Positions 9,025 to 19,452 are shown, numbered from the stretch's first letter. The stretch: 64,000 nucleotides of DNA from Cohaesibacter sp. ES.047 (GCF_900215505.1 NZ_LT907844.1:992001-1056000); one strand, 5' to 3'. The notes: generated by a model from the letters alone, not told the origin. Program-made: numbers and translations.

Positions 9025-10547
9025 ACGATATGGCACAGATTCCAGACGATTCCGCTCCGGCCGTTGTGGTCAAGCACAAGGCACTCTTGACCATTGCGAT
9101 CATGCTGGCGACGGTGATGCAGGTGCTCGACACCACGATTGCCAACGTTGCGCTGCCGCACATGTCCGCAGCGCTCGGAGCGGCGCAGCATGAAATCACG
9201 TGGGTGCTCACGTCCTACATCGTTGCGGCGGCCATCGCGACGCCGGTGACGGGATGGATGAGCGATCGCATCGGCCAGAAGCTGCTGTTTCTGCTGGCTG
9301 TTGGCGGGTTTACTCTGGCGTCGGCTCTATGCGGGATTGCGACCAGTCTTCCCGAAATGGTCGCTTTCAGGATCCTGCAGGGCCTGTGTGGCGCGATGAT
9401 CGCGCCATTGGCTCAGACCGTGATCCTCAATATCAACCCCAAAGAGCGCGTCTCTCAGGCCATGGCAATCTATGGCATGGGCGTGATGGTTGCCCCGATC
9501 GTCGGGCCGACCCTTGGGGGCTGGCTGACCGAGAGTGTCAACTGGCGCTGGGTCTTTCTGGTCAATGTGCCGGTCGGCATTCTGTGCATTGCGCTTCTGC
9601 TGGTCTATATGCCGAATAGCGATAAGCGAAACCGGCGGTTTGACTTCTTCGGCTTTGCGATGCTGGCTTTGGGGATCGGTGCCTTGCAGTTGATGCTTGA
9701 CCGCGGTTCGGACAACAACTGGTTCGAATCCACCGAGACCTGGATCGAGCTGGGGCTGGTAATTTCCGGGCTTTGGGTCTATCTGGTCCATTCCATGACG
9801 GCCGAGTCTCCCTTTGTCGATCTGCGAATTTTCCGGGATCGCAACTTTGCGCTCGCTGCAGTGTTCATGTTCCTGATCGGCATGACGATGTTTTCGGCCT
9901 TGGCGCTGTTGCCACCCCTTATGCAGAGTTATCTGGGCTATCCGGTTATGGCATCGGGGACCTTGATGGCGCCGCGCGGTATTGCTTCGATGGTGTCGAT
10001 GCTGATTGTCTCGCGCATCAGCCATCGGGTGGATGGCCGTGCCATGATGCTGTTCGGGGCGGTGGTCATGAGTTGGTCGCTCTATATGATGACCGGGTTC
10101 AATCTTCAGATGGATTCCAATCTGATTGTTGTCACCGGCGTCTTGCAAGGGTTCGGTATGGGCTTCATTTTCGTGCCCCTGTCGGCCATGGCCTTTTCGA
10201 CCCTGTCGACGCAGTTGCGTGGTGACGGAACGTCGATGTATGCGCTGATGCGCAACATGGGGCAGGGGATCGGTGTTTCGATGGTATCCGCCGTTCTTGT
10301 CCATATGACACAGGCCAACCATGCCGAGCTGGCCGAGCGCCTGACCTCGACCTCGGGGGCGGTGCACGCCTATCTGCCGGGGTTGCTATCAGGATCCAGC
10401 AGCGCTGTCCAGACGGCCAATTCGTTGGTGACACAGCAGGCCGCGATGCTTGGTTACATCGATGACTTCCTGCTCATGTCCGTATTGAGCGCCTTGTCCA
10501 TTCCGTTGATCCTGTTGCTGCGCAAGCCCAAGAAGTCGGCGGCATAA
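9021..10547 (+). CDS. emrB: MFS multidrug efflux pump, DHA2 family (EmrB type)
   Basis: Inner-membrane proton-driven exporter of 508 residues with 14 predicted membrane segments, as in DHA2. Motif C and motif A regions are visible (QVLDTTIANVALPHM in the first helix; GWMSDRIGQK in loop 2-3). The start is either GTG 9021 or ATG 9030; neither has its own ribosome site. Instead a GGGGAGG at 8989-8995 serves a 7-codon leader (GTG 9001) whose TGA overlaps the GTG at 9021, so translation probably re-initiates there. It works with the EmrA-type adaptor encoded 61 bases upstream. Confidence 0.92.
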   Translation: MNDMAQIPDDSAPAVVVKHKALLTIAIMLATVMQVLDTTIANVALPHMSAALGAAQHEITWVLTSYIVAAAIATPVTGWMSDRIGQKLLFLLAVGGFTLASALCGIATSLPEMVAFRILQGLCGAMIAPLAQTVILNINPKERVSQAMAIYGMGVMVAPIVGPTLGGWLTESVNWRWVFLVNVPVGILCIALLLVYMPNSDKRNRRFDFFGFAMLALGIGALQLMLDRGSDNNWFESTETWIELGLVISGLWVYLVHSMTAESPFVDLRIFRDRNFALAAVFMFLIGMTMFSALALLPPLMQSYLGYPVMASGTLMAPRGIASMVSMLIVSRISHRVDGRAMMLFGAVVMSWSLYMMTGFNLQMDSNLIVVTGVLQGFGMGFIFVPLSAMAFSTLSTQLRGDGTSMYALMRNMGQGIGVSMVSAVLVHMTQANHAELAERLTSTSGAVHAYLPGLLSGSSSAVQTANSLVTQQAAMLGYIDDFLLMSVLSALSIPLILLLRKPKKSAA

Positions 10548-10586
10548 GACCCGGCGACGCTCCGAGCGCCGAGCCTGATAGTCAAA

Positions 10587-10625
10587 AGCCCTCCCGGCGA
10601 TGGTGCCGGGAGGGCTTTCTTTTTT
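10587..10625. terminator. Rho-independent terminator between convergent genes
   Basis: A 12-bp GC-rich stem (AGCCCTCCCGGC, 10587-10598, pairing with 10605-10616) with loop GATGGT is followed by a run of T. It ends the emrB transcript and may also act on the convergent BCCT gene. Confidence 0.85.
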
Positions 10626-10652
10626 GAAAATTGGGCGGTGCCTTGAATCGCT

Positions 10653-12293
10653 TTAGCGCGGTTCGGACCGCAACCCTTGCAGGATCGCCCAGCACATCAG
10701 CAAGAGAACCAATGTGAAGGGTAGCCCGGTGGAGATCACCATGGCTTGCAGGGCTGTCAGCCCACCTCCAATCAGAAGCACGATGGCGACGGCCCCTTCG
10801 AAGGTTGCCCAGAAAACGCGCTGTGGAACCGGTGCATCGATCTTACCGCCGGCGGTGATGGTATCGATCACCAGGGAACCGGAGTCCGACGAGGTGACGA
10901 AGAAGACAATCACCAGCACGATGGCAATGACTGACGTGATGGAGGACAGCGGCAGGCCTTCGAGCATGGCGAACAGCGACAACGGCGGATTGTAGCTGTC
11001 GATCACCTGAGCCTTGACGGCGGAGTTTGCCGGATCGGTCAGAACCTGATCAATCGCCACACCACCGAAGACGGCCATCCAGAGGACGCAGACGAGGGAC
11101 GGGATCAGCAGAACGCAGATCATGAACTCGCGCACGGTGCGGCCACGGGAGACGCGGGCAATGAACATGCCGACAAACGGTGACCAGCTGATCCACCAGG
11201 CCCAGTAGAAGGCCGTCCAGCCCTGACGATAGGCATCGTCGGTCCGGCCGATTGGATTGGACAGCGGCACGAGATCCTTGACATACGCAACCAGCCCTTC
11301 GCCAAAATCGGTGAATATGAGCATGGTCGGACCGGCCAGCAGAACGAACAGCAGCAACAGCGTTGCGATGCCCATGTTGATTTCGGAGAGGACTTTGACA
11401 CCGCCGTCAAGACCACGAAGAACCGAGACAAGGGCGATACCGGTGATGCAGGTGATCAGGATGACCTGTGTCGGGATGCCGACAGGTATGCCAAAGACGT
11501 GATTGAGACCGGCGTTCGCCTGTTGGGCACCAAAGCCGAGCGAGGTGGCCAGACCGAACAGGGTTGCGAACACTGCAAGGATGTCGATGAAGTGGCCAGT
11601 CCAGCCCCAGATGCGGTCGCCGAAAATCGGGTGAAACGCAGAGCGGATGGTCAGTGGCAGGCCCTTGTTGTAGGAGAAAAGGGCCAAGGCCAGAGCCACG
11701 ACGGCGTAAATCGCCCAAGGGTGCAGACCCCAGTGGTAGATAGTGCCGGCGAGCCCCATTTCCTTGGCCAATTCTACATTGGCTGGAATCAGGTTGCCAT
11801 CAGCATCGAACGGTGAGGGGGTTCCGAGCGGACTGGAGATGGCCATGTGATAGACCGGCTCAAGCACACCAAAGAACATCAGGCCGATGCCCATGCCTGC
11901 AGCAAACAGCATGGCGAACCAGCCCGAATAGGAAAAGTCGGGAGTGGCTTCCCTGCCACCAAGCCGGATCTTGCCCCATGGGCTGACGATCAGGAAGAGG
12001 CAGAAGAGAACAAAGACATTCGCCGCGCTAATGAAGAACCAGTCGAATGTTGAAGTAAGCCAAGGCCTCAGCCAGCCAAAGATGGAGGCAGCCTGTTCCG
12101 GCAGAGCAAGGGCATAAAAAACAAACGCCACAATGCAAAGGCCAGAAACCATGAAAACCGGGTTGTGAACATCAAAGCCAAAGGGGCCAACCTGACCTTC
12201 AACATTGTCCTGACCGATTTCATAATCGGTATCGATGATTTCCGTTATCCCTTCAGGGGCTGGGATGCCCGTTGCTTCGTCTTCTGTCGACAT
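10653..12293 (-). CDS. BCCT-family betaine/carnitine/choline transporter
   Basis: Secondary transporter of 546 residues with about 12 membrane segments. I chose the ATG at 12293 (MSTEDEATG), preceded by TTGGAGAAC; a longer frame from 12368 is unlikely. The BCCT signature region is clear: GMGIGLMFFGVLEPVYH (about 135-155) and, in helix 8, a tryptophan-rich stretch with FYWAWWISWSPFVGMFIARVS (about 360-380). The tail is short, without the long osmosensory extension of BetP. It probably imports a quaternary ammonium compound for osmoprotection or catabolism. A truncated universal-stress-protein fragment lies just upstream on the same strand. Confidence 0.92.
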   Translation of the reverse strand: MSTEDEATGIPAPEGITEIIDTDYEIGQDNVEGQVGPFGFDVHNPVFMVSGLCIVAFVFYALALPEQAASIFGWLRPWLTSTFDWFFISAANVFVLFCLFLIVSPWGKIRLGGREATPDFSYSGWFAMLFAAGMGIGLMFFGVLEPVYHMAISSPLGTPSPFDADGNLIPANVELAKEMGLAGTIYHWGLHPWAIYAVVALALALFSYNKGLPLTIRSAFHPIFGDRIWGWTGHFIDILAVFATLFGLATSLGFGAQQANAGLNHVFGIPVGIPTQVILITCITGIALVSVLRGLDGGVKVLSEINMGIATLLLLFVLLAGPTMLIFTDFGEGLVAYVKDLVPLSNPIGRTDDAYRQGWTAFYWAWWISWSPFVGMFIARVSRGRTVREFMICVLLIPSLVCVLWMAVFGGVAIDQVLTDPANSAVKAQVIDSYNPPLSLFAMLEGLPLSSITSVIAIVLVIVFFVTSSDSGSLVIDTITAGGKIDAPVPQRVFWATFEGAVAIVLLIGGGLTALQAMVISTGLPFTLVLLLMCWAILQGLRSEPR

Positions 12294-12398
12294 ATTGCGA
12301 TGTTCTCCAATTTTGTTCTTGTAAGTCCCTGATACCGGTACAGGATTACCGGTGTGCAGGAAAACCAACAGCGTTAAAAAGGCGGACAGGTCCGCGAT

Positions 12399-12656
12399 TC
12401 AGTCATCAAATGGGTTTTGCTGTCTTGAATTTAGCTGTCTTGTATGGAGCGTGATTGCAGGCAATGCATTCAAAATGCGCCCGGCGCGCGATGACCGGTC
12501 CCAAATCAGACACAGGGCACCGCCACCAGTCGATTGGTGCGGGCCGCGGATTTTTTTTATGTCGTTGGCCCTGGCCAGGGTGGCCGCGATGGTCAACGCC
12601 TTCTGGTCAATTGATGACCGACGCAAATCCACCGGAACCATGATCGTATTGAGCAT
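12399..12656 (-). pseudogene. Truncated universal stress protein (UspA family) remnant
   Basis: From the ATG at 12656, with GAGGA upstream, the first ~35 residues read MLNTIMVPVDLRRSSIDQKA then LTIAATLARAND. This is a good match to the N-terminal strand and helix of UspA proteins. The remaining ~50 residues (to 12399) do not look like the family, and the ATP-binding G-2X-G-9X-G(S/T) motif is absent. Intact Usp proteins are about 140-160 residues. UspA genes often accompany osmolyte transporters (for example TeaD with TeaABC), so this may be a decayed partner of the adjacent BCCT gene. Confidence 0.5.
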
Positions 12657-12833
12657 TGTCGCTATCCTCACGTTTCCGTGGCAGCAACATTATAGAATTG
12701 GTGAACAACTGTCCAACCGGAGGGCGAATATTTTGTGCAAGTCTGCAAAAAGCTGGATTTTCTTGCTGTCGTGACATGGGAAAACACGCTGCATGACAAG
12801 CAAAAACCGATTCGCGAAAGGCCCAAAGATGCG

Positions 12834-12864
12834 AAAAAAGGCCCGCACCAGTGTCAGTGCGGGC
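12834..12864 (-). terminator. Rho-independent terminator after gabD
   Basis: Read on the minus strand, a stem GCCCGCAC/GTGCGGGC (12841-12848 with 12857-12864, eight-base loop) is followed by TTTTTT (12834-12839). It lies about 35 bases past the gabD stop. Confidence 0.85.
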
Positions 12865-12897
12865 CCCTTCTGTTTTGATTGGCAAGTACGCTGCGCC

Positions 12898-14340
12898 TCA
12901 GATGCCACCCAGGCAGATATACTTGATCTCGAGATAGTCCTCGATGCCATATTTCGAGCCTTCACGCCCAAGTCCGGACTGCTTGATACCGCCAAATGGG
13001 GCCACTTCGGTCGAGATAAGGCCGGTGTTGACGCCTACCATGCCCGTTTCCATGGCTTCCGCCACGCGCCAGACACGTGCGAGATTGTTGGAGTAGAAGT
13101 AGCCCGCGAGGCCAAATTCGGTGTCGTTGGCCATGGTGATCGCGTCTTCCTCAGCATCGAACCTGATCAGCGGGGCCACCGGACCAAAGGTCTCCTCAGA
13201 GGAGAGCAGGGCTGAACGGGGCACATTGGCAATCACGGTTGGCTCAAAGAAGGTGCCTTCCATGCGCGAGCCGCCCAGAATGATTTCCGCGCCTTTTTCG
13301 ACCGCGTCCTTGAGGTGGGCTTCGACCTTTTCAACCGCGGCTTCGTTGATCAGCGGGCCTGTGGTCACGCCTTCGTCAAAGCCATTGCCAGGCTTGAGCT
13401 TGCTGGCGGCCTCCGTGAGCTTCTTGGCAAATTCGTCATAGACGCCGCTTTGCACATAGATCCGGTTGGCACAGACACAGGTCTGGCCGTTGTTGCGGTA
13501 TTTGGCGATCATCGCGCCATCAACGGCGGCATCAAGATCGGCGTCATCGAAGACGATGAAGGGGGCATTGCCACCCAACTCGAGGCTCATCTTCTTGATG
13601 CCATCTGCGCATTGGCGCATCAGGATCGAGCCTACCTTGGTCGAGCCGGTGAACGTGATCTTGGCAATCTTGGGGTTGGTGCAGAGTTCTTCACCGGTCA
13701 TGGACGAATGGCTGTTGGGAATGACGTTGAATACCCCTTTGGGAATGCCAGCACGCTCTGCCAGCACCGCCATCGCCAATGCCGACAACGGCGTCAATTC
13801 GGCGGGTCGCGCAACGAAGGAACAGCCAGCCGCGAGCGCCGGGGCAACCTTGCGGGCGATCATGGCGTTGGGAAAATTCCATGGAGTAATGGAGCCGACA
13901 ACGCCCACCGGCTGTTTGATGACGATGATCCGCTTGTCGGGCTGGTGTCCGGGGATGGTGTCGCCATAGACGCGCTTGGCTTCTTCGGCGAACCATTCAA
14001 TGAAGGAGGCCCCATAGAGAATCTCGCCGCGTGCTTCCTCAAAGGGTTTTCCCATTTCAGCGCAGAGTATGGCGCCAAGGTCGTCGGCATTTTCGACGAT
14101 CAGATCAAACCATTTGCGCATGAGACCGGCGCGTTCCTTGCCGGTTTTGGCGGCCCATTCCTTCTGCGCAACATAAGCTGAGTCGATCGCTTCCTTAACG
14201 TCCGCTTGAGCGCAGTCAGAAACCTTGGTGATCAGGTCGCCCGTGGCCGGGTTGGTCACATCAAAGGAGTCTGGCAGGCTCAGCCATTCGCCATTGATAT
14301 AGGCCCTGTTTTCCAAAAGACTGTTGTCCTTGAGTTGCAT
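12898..14340 (-). CDS. gabD: NAD(P)-dependent succinate-semialdehyde dehydrogenase
   Basis: Cytoplasmic aldehyde dehydrogenase of 480 residues, near E. coli GabD length. It oxidises succinate semialdehyde to succinate in 4-aminobutyrate or polyamine breakdown. The ALDH landmarks are present: substrate/NAD site TPWNFPNAMIARK (about 150-165), FTGSTKVG (about 230), general base Glu in SLELGGNAPFIVF (about 252-262), and nucleophile Cys in NNGQTCVC (about 285-292). Related semialdehydes cannot be excluded. A strong terminator follows. The next gene on the right is 865 bases away on the other strand. Confidence 0.9.
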   Translation of the reverse strand: MQLKDNSLLENRAYINGEWLSLPDSFDVTNPATGDLITKVSDCAQADVKEAIDSAYVAQKEWAAKTGKERAGLMRKWFDLIVENADDLGAILCAEMGKPFEEARGEILYGASFIEWFAEEAKRVYGDTIPGHQPDKRIIVIKQPVGVVGSITPWNFPNAMIARKVAPALAAGCSFVARPAELTPLSALAMAVLAERAGIPKGVFNVIPNSHSSMTGEELCTNPKIAKITFTGSTKVGSILMRQCADGIKKMSLELGGNAPFIVFDDADLDAAVDGAMIAKYRNNGQTCVCANRIYVQSGVYDEFAKKLTEAASKLKPGNGFDEGVTTGPLINEAAVEKVEAHLKDAVEKGAEIILGGSRMEGTFFEPTVIANVPRSALLSSEETFGPVAPLIRFDAEEDAITMANDTEFGLAGYFYSNNLARVWRVAEAMETGMVGVNTGLISTEVAPFGGIKQSGLGREGSKYGIEDYLEIKYICLGGI

Positions 14341-15257
14341 TTTGGCCCTCCTTAGCGGCGCAAATTCGGTCTTTCAAATGTATATTGTTCTGTTGTTCCG
14401 GTGCTGCGGATCAGGGAAGAATTGACATCCTCTCCCTTTGACCGGTGGGGACACGGGAACCCTATGATATTGCCATAGCCCTCACAAGGGAACTGCGACA
14501 GGTTGCGCACGTGCGCTTGTTGTCGTCGTCATCTTGTCGTCGTCATCCAATGGTGCTGGTTCACCAGAGCGGCGCGTCGACATAAGCTGATCATGGGTCG
14601 CCCGCGCTTGACCATGGCGTGTGGTTTTCATCTTCAGGCACAACTGCATATGCCTCATCATGGTTCCATCGCTTCATGAAAAAAGTGCGCGAAAAATGCT
14701 CCGAAACCGGCATTGTAAACTCTGAGGTGGGCTCCGCAGGATTTGCTTTTTTCGCCCGCTCTTTAGCACCGCTATCAACGCCTGCAAGCGCGCGCCGGTT
14801 TATTCCATGCCGCAAAGGCGATGCTGCACGAGAAATGGGCTCCATGCCAATCATCTATTAGCATTCGCTGGGGCGGTTTTTGATCCTGCGGCAAGAGAAA
14901 AGCAATATCGTCCATATTTTTAACTGTTTGCCGTCTTCCTTCCGGCGCAATTTGTAGCACAATGATAGTCGGAGGATTTAAGGGAGAATTGGAGCTTGAG
15001 GTCGGTTGGCCGCGGCTCCAGCTGGAGGATTTCGCCAAATTGTGATCTGGTTTCAGGCCGCGCTCAAAGCTCATTGGGCGCGTTTGGCTAAGCTGCATTC
15101 ACGGTTTGCAGCGCACTTTTGTGCACCCTTCTGCCACGAAAGCACAACTATTGTTCATCTTTCCTGACGTCCTTGCAGATTTACTTTCCCAGCTTCGTGC
15201 GGGATAGTGGGAGGTCTTGACGACAGTCAAGGCATGTTTCTAAGGGAGGATCTCAAA
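14341..15257. other. Long intergenic region upstream of chvE
   Basis: About 917 bases with no convincing gene. Short open frames (for example 14591-14854 minus) show no family resemblance. The supportable elements are an AraC-like binding site at 14900-14937 and the chvE ribosome site AAGGGAGGA (15242-15250). The distance from the AraC site to the chvE start (about 320 bases) implies a long 5' leader or a second promoter. Confidence 0.6.
14900..14937 (+). promoter_or_regulatory. Candidate AraC I1-I2 type site upstream of chvE
   Basis: The first half-site reads AAGC-N7-TCCATA (14900-14916), against the E. coli AraC consensus TAGC-N7-TCCATA. After four bases a second A-box-like TAAC begins at 14921, giving the 21-base direct-repeat spacing of E. 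coli I1-I2. The same architecture occurs before araD and, less perfectly, before araB. Confidence 0.6.
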
Positions 15258-16343
15258 ATGAGATTTGGAAATTTCTTTAAAATGCTAAGCGTTGGCGCAC
15301 TGGCAGTGGCTGCGGGTTTGTCCATGTCAGTTGCTCCGTCCAGCGCCGCCGACAAGGGCTTTGTTGGCATCGCAATGCCGACCCAGTCGTCTGCTCGCTG
15401 GATCACTGACGGCCAGAGCATGGTCAAGCAGTTCGAAGAAGCCGGCTACACCACTGACCTGCAATATGCGGAAGACGACATCGCAAACCAGCTGCGCCAG
15501 ATCGAAACCATGATCCTGAAGGGCGTCAATGTTCTGGTGATCGCCTCCATCGATGGCACGACCCTGTCGAGCGCTCTGGAACTGGCTGCCGACAATGATA
15601 TCAAAGTCATTGCCTATGACCGCCTGATCCGTGATTCCGGTAACGTCAACTACTATGCTACCTTCGATAACTTCCAGGTTGGCGTGCTGCAGGCAACCAA
15701 CCTCGTCAACGGTCTGAAAGAACGTTATGGCGATGCTGATACCTGGAACGTGGAATTGTTTGGCGGATCGCCAGACGATAACAACGCCTACTTCTTCTAC
15801 AATGGTGCCATGTCCGTTCTGCAGCCGCTGATCGACGAAGGCAAAATCGTTGTTCAGTCTGGTCAGTTCGGCATGGACAAAGTCGGTACCCTGCGTTGGG
15901 ACGGCGCGGTTGCTCAGGCCCGTATGGATAACCTGCTCTCTGCTTTCTATACCGACAAAACAATCCACGGCGTTTTGGCTCCGTACGACGGTCTGTCCAT
16001 CGGTATCCTGTCTTCGCTCAAAGGCGTTGGCTATGGCTCTGGCGACATGCCGATGCCAATCGTGACCGGTCAGGACGCTGAAGTTCAGTCCATCAAGTCC
16101 ATTCTTGCTGGCGAACAATATTCCACCATCTTCAAGGACACCCGTGAGCTTGCTCGTGTGACCGTTGGTATGGTGAATGCGCTTCTGGAAGGCGGCGAAC
16201 CGGAAATCAACGACACCACAACATACGACAATGGTGTGAAAGTTGTGCCGTCCTACCTGCTGAAACCGCTTCCTGTCACGAAAGCGAACTGGGAAGAACG
16301 CGTCATCGACAGCGGTTACTACACGATGGATCAGGTCAAGTAA
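15258..16343 (+). CDS. chvE: ChvE-like multiple-sugar periplasmic binding protein
   Basis: Periplasmic binding protein of 361 residues for aldoses such as arabinose, galactose or glucose. I chose the ATG at 15258, eight bases after AAGGGAGGA. The protein then starts with a Sec signal peptide ([17 protein letters not shown]...APSSA, cleavage before ADKGF), while the longer frame from 15207 hides it. The sequence shows the family start [16 protein letters not shown], the hinge sequence [22 protein letters not shown], and C-terminal TVFKD-like [11 protein letters not shown]. In Agrobacterium ChvE also serves virulence sensing with VirA, not expected here. It heads the transporter operon with GguA and GguB and lies next to arabinose catabolic genes, so L-arabinose is a probable ligand. 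Confidence 0.93.
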   Translation: MRFGNFFKMLSVGALAVAAGLSMSVAPSSAADKGFVGIAMPTQSSARWITDGQSMVKQFEEAGYTTDLQYAEDDIANQLRQIETMILKGVNVLVIASIDGTTLSSALELAADNDIKVIAYDRLIRDSGNVNYYATFDNFQVGVLQATNLVNGLKERYGDADTWNVELFGGSPDDNNAYFFYNGAMSVLQPLIDEGKIVVQSGQFGMDKVGTLRWDGAVAQARMDNLLSAFYTDKTIHGVLAPYDGLSIGILSSLKGVGYGSGDMPMPIVTGQDAEVQSIKSILAGEQYSTIFKDTRELARVTVGMVNALLEGGEPEINDTTTYDNGVKVVPSYLLKPLPVTKANWEERVIDSGYYTMDQVK

Positions 16344-16355
16344 GATCCTCCCGAA

Positions 16356-16384
16356 AGAGGGCGGCGGCTTTGTTGTCGCCCTCT
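16356..16384 (+). terminator. Intercistronic stem-loop between chvE and gguA
   Basis: AGAGGGCG (16356-16363) pairs with CGCCCTCT (16377-16384). There is no strong T run. Such stems after a binding-protein gene usually stabilise its mRNA or cause partial termination, so that ChvE exceeds its membrane partners. Confidence 0.55.
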
Positions 16385-16427
16385 GCTCCTTTCAGCTCGA
16401 CAAACAGATTGGTTCCTTGAGGCTGAT

Positions 16428-17954
16428 ATGAACACCATCCTAGAAATGCGAGGAATCACGAAGACCTTTCCAGGAGTAAAGGCCTTGAGTGATGTGAACC
16501 TGACCGTCTCCGAAGGGGAAATCCATGCCCTTGTTGGTGAGAATGGGGCAGGCAAATCAACCCTGATGAAGGTCCTCAGCGGGGTTTACCCGCACGGCTC
16601 CTATGAAGGAGACATCATCTACAAAGGTGATACCCAGTCTTTTGGCGGCATTTCCGACAGTGAAGACAAGGGCATCATCATCATCCACCAGGAGCTTGCG
16701 CTGGTCCCACTTTTGTCGATCGCCGAGAATATCTTTCTGGGCAACGAGCGGGCCAAGAGCGGGGTCATCAACTGGTCACAGGCCCATTCAGAGGCAGAAC
16801 AGCTGCTCAAGGTGGTCGGTCTGACCGAGACGACTGGCACACTGGTGACCAACCTGGGTGTCGGCCAGCAACAGCTTGTCGAGATTGCCAAGGCGCTTTC
16901 CAAGGAAGTTCAGCTTCTGATCCTGGATGAGCCGACGTCTTCGCTCAACGAACAAGACAGTGAGGCGCTGCTTGAGCTTTTGCTTGAGTTCAAGCGCAAC
17001 GGCATCTCGTCCATCCTGATCTCCCACAAGCTCAATGAGGTGGTGAAGGTCGCGGACAAGATCACGGTTCTGCGCGATGGCGAGACGGTCAGTACGCTTG
17101 ATTGCGACAAGTCCGAGGAGATGGAAAACAGGATCATCAAGGACATGGTTGGCCGTGAGCTGACCAATCGCTTCCCGCCGCGCGAGCCGAAGATCGGCGA
17201 GACGTTGATGGAAGTGAAGAACTGGAATGCCTTCCATCCTGTGCATTCGGATCGTCAGATCATCAAGGATGTGAACCTTGAGGTGCGGGCCGGCGAGATT
17301 GTCGGGATCGCGGGTCTGATGGGTGCGGGGCGGACGGAACTTGCGATGAGCATCTTCGGTCGGTCTTACGGCAAGCGCATCACGGGGGATGTCCTGCTCA
17401 AAGGGCAACCGATTGATGTCTCGACGATCAACCGTGCGGTTGATCGGGGTCTTGCCTATGTCACCGAGGACCGGAAGGAATTCGGTCTTGTTCTTGACAA
17501 TACGATCAAGGTCAACACGACGCTGTCCAATCTTGATGGTGTGTCGAAGGGCTTGGTTCTGGACGACAACGAGGAGACCCGTGTCGCGCTTGAATACAAG
17601 GACAAGCTGAACACGCGCTGTTCTGGGATCCTTCAGAAAGTGGTCAACCTGTCTGGTGGCAACCAGCAGAAGGTTGTTCTTTCCAAGTGGCTGTTTGCCA
17701 ACCCCGAGGTTCTGATCCTTGACGAGCCAACCCGCGGCATTGACGTCAATGCCAAATTCGAAATCTACACGATCATCAACCAGCTGGCAGAAGAAGGCAA
17801 AGGCGTCATCTTCATCTCTTCCGAGATGCCTGAACTGCTGGGTATGACGGATCGCATCTATGTCATGAACGAGGGCCGTGTTGTTGGCGAACTGCCAACC
17901 GCTGAGGCGTCTCAGGAAAAGATCATGCGGATGATCATCAAGAACAATGGGTGA
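16428..17954 (+). CDS. gguA: Sugar ABC transporter ATPase (GguA/MmsA/XylG type)
   Basis: Cytoplasmic tandem ATPase of 508 residues energising ChvE-dependent sugar uptake. The first half has a Walker A ([14 protein letters not shown], about 36-48) and [12 protein letters not shown]. The second half has a degenerate Walker A ([10 protein letters not shown], about 300-308), as usual for this family, a signature [14 protein letters not shown] (about 410-422) and [10 protein letters not shown]. Its last codons overlap the start of gguB by eight bases. Confidence 0.94.
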   Translation: MNTILEMRGITKTFPGVKALSDVNLTVSEGEIHALVGENGAGKSTLMKVLSGVYPHGSYEGDIIYKGDTQSFGGISDSEDKGIIIIHQELALVPLLSIAENIFLGNERAKSGVINWSQAHSEAEQLLKVVGLTETTGTLVTNLGVGQQQLVEIAKALSKEVQLLILDEPTSSLNEQDSEALLELLLEFKRNGISSILISHKLNEVVKVADKITVLRDGETVSTLDCDKSEEMENRIIKDMVGRELTNRFPPREPKIGETLMEVKNWNAFHPVHSDRQIIKDVNLEVRAGEIVGIAGLMGAGRTELAMSIFGRSYGKRITGDVLLKGQPIDVSTINRAVDRGLAYVTEDRKEFGLVLDNTIKVNTTLSNLDGVSKGLVLDDNEETRVALEYKDKLNTRCSGILQKVVNLSGGNQQKVVLSKWLFANPEVLILDEPTRGIDVNAKFEIYTIINQLAEEGKGVIFISSEMPELLGMTDRIYVMNEGRVVGELPTAEASQEKIMRMIIKNNG

Positions 17955-19152
17955 TGTGACTATGGAAAAGACGGAAAAATCCGCTCAAGGTGGCAGCATC
18001 GGCAGCTACTTCAAGGCCAACCTGCGTGAATACGGCCTGCTACTGGCCCTGATCTTCGTCATGGTCTCGTTCCAGATCATGACCGGCGGCATTCTGATGA
18101 AGCCGCTCAATCTGACCAACCTTGTGCTTCAGAACTCCTATGTGGTGATCATGGCCATCGGCATGTTGCTGGTGATCGTGGCCGGACATATCGACCTGTC
18201 GGTCGGCTCTGTGGTTGGCTTCATCGGGGCGCTTGCGGCCGTGATGATCGTGAACTACGACATTCACTATGTCCCGACTGTCATTGTCTGCCTGATGGTG
18301 GGGACTGTGATCGGGGCCATGCAGGGCTTCTGGGTTGCCTACTACAAGATCCCGGCCTTCATCGTGACCCTTGCGGGGATGCTGGTGTTCCGCGGTCTGA
18401 CGCTTGCGCTGCTTCAGGGCCAGTCGATCGGTCCGTTCCCCAGTGCCTTCCAGAAAATGAGCTCGGGCTTCATTCCCGATCTGATCGGCTCGGGCCGGCC
18501 GCATATCCTGACCATCGCGCTCGGGGCTGCGATCAGCATCTATCTGCTCTACTCCAGCTTCAAGCGTCGTCAGGAACAGGCCAGGGTGGCCTCGGTTGAC
18601 GAGCCATTCGCCTTCTTCCTTGGCAAGCTGGTTCTGATCGTCTTTGCGATCAACTATCTGACCTATATCATGGCTGGCTACAAGGGCTATCCGAACGTGC
18701 TGATCGTGATGGCGGTTCTGATGAGTGTCTACAGCTTCATCACCACCCGCACGACCATCGGTCGCCGCATCTATGCTCTTGGTGGCAACGAGAAGGCGGC
18801 CAAGCTGTCCGGTGTCAACACCGCACGGCTGACCTTCCTGACCTTTGCCAACATGGGCCTTCTGGCGGCCTTTGCCGGTCTGGTGTTTGCTGCGCGCCTC
18901 AACACGGCAACGCCGAAAGCGGGCTTTACCTTCGAGCTTGACGTCATCGCGGCGGTGTTCATCGGTGGGGCGTCCATGTCGGGCGGTGTCGGCACGGTCA
19001 TCGGGGCCATCGTCGGTGCCTTCCTGATGGGTGTGATGAACAACGGCATGTCGATCCTGTCCATCGGTATCGACTATCAGCAGGTCATCAAGGGCCTCGT
19101 CCTCCTCGCTGCCGTCATCTTCGACGTATACAACAAAAACAAAGCGCAATAG
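17947..19152 (+). CDS. gguB: Sugar ABC transporter permease (GguB/XylH type)
   Basis: Inner-membrane permease of 401 residues with about ten to twelve hydrophobic segments. Family motifs include [17 protein letters not shown] (about 74-91) and the coupling-region helix with [19 protein letters not shown] (about 265-284). Length matches GguB/XylH, which are longer than RbsC. The ATG at 17947 overlaps gguA; ATG 17962 is an alternative. A terminator follows, so chvE-gguA-gguB is a complete three-gene transporter unit. Confidence 0.94.
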   Translation: MGDVTMEKTEKSAQGGSIGSYFKANLREYGLLLALIFVMVSFQIMTGGILMKPLNLTNLVLQNSYVVIMAIGMLLVIVAGHIDLSVGSVVGFIGALAAVMIVNYDIHYVPTVIVCLMVGTVIGAMQGFWVAYYKIPAFIVTLAGMLVFRGLTLALLQGQSIGPFPSAFQKMSSGFIPDLIGSGRPHILTIALGAAISIYLLYSSFKRRQEQARVASVDEPFAFFLGKLVLIVFAINYLTYIMAGYKGYPNVLIVMAVLMSVYSFITTRTTIGRRIYALGGNEKAAKLSGVNTARLTFLTFANMGLLAAFAGLVFAARLNTATPKAGFTFELDVIAAVFIGGASMSGGVGTVIGAIVGAFLMGVMNNGMSILSIGIDYQQVIKGLVLLAAVIFDVYNKNKAQ

Positions 19153-19201
19153 TCCCAAGAAACATGGACAAATCACCAAGTGGTGCGCGCAATACAGTAA
19201 G

Positions 19202-19232
19202 GGGCAGACATCAGTCTGCCCTTTGTCTTTTA
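19202..19232 (+). terminator. Rho-independent terminator after gguB
   Basis: GGGCAGAC (19202-19209) and GTCTGCCC (19214-19221) form an eight-bp stem with loop ATCA, followed by TTTGTCTTTT. Confidence 0.85.
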
Positions 19233-19321
19233 GGTGGGAATGCCAGAAAGCTCGCGTTTCGGTGCGTTCTTGCCTCTGAGATAGTGTCCGTGTGAGGCAA
19301 TGATATCGTGTATGTTTAAGT

Positions 19322-19359
19322 CAGCATCATTATCCATATAATTAACCTGATATCCTCTG
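19322..19359 (+). promoter_or_regulatory. Candidate AraC I1-I2 type site upstream of araD
   Basis: CAGC-N7-TCCATA (19322-19338) matches the E. coli AraC half-site TAGC-N7-TCCATA at all but one defined base. Four bases later TAAC (19343-19346) begins a weaker second half-site, reproducing the I1-I2 layout. The distance to the araD start (about 95-115 bases) suits an activator site next to the -35 region. Confidence 0.65.
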
Positions 19360-19452
19360 GCATATTCTGGCCTAAATGATCAAACTTTCTATGAGGAAAC
19401 ATCCCGTGTGTCCGGCAACGTCCGAGCGGGGTGCAATAAGGGAGGAAAAGCC

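Noticed and set aside
14591-14854. An 87-codon minus-strand frame upstream of chvE
   Set aside because: No ribosome site or family features; it lies in the regulatory region with the AraC site.
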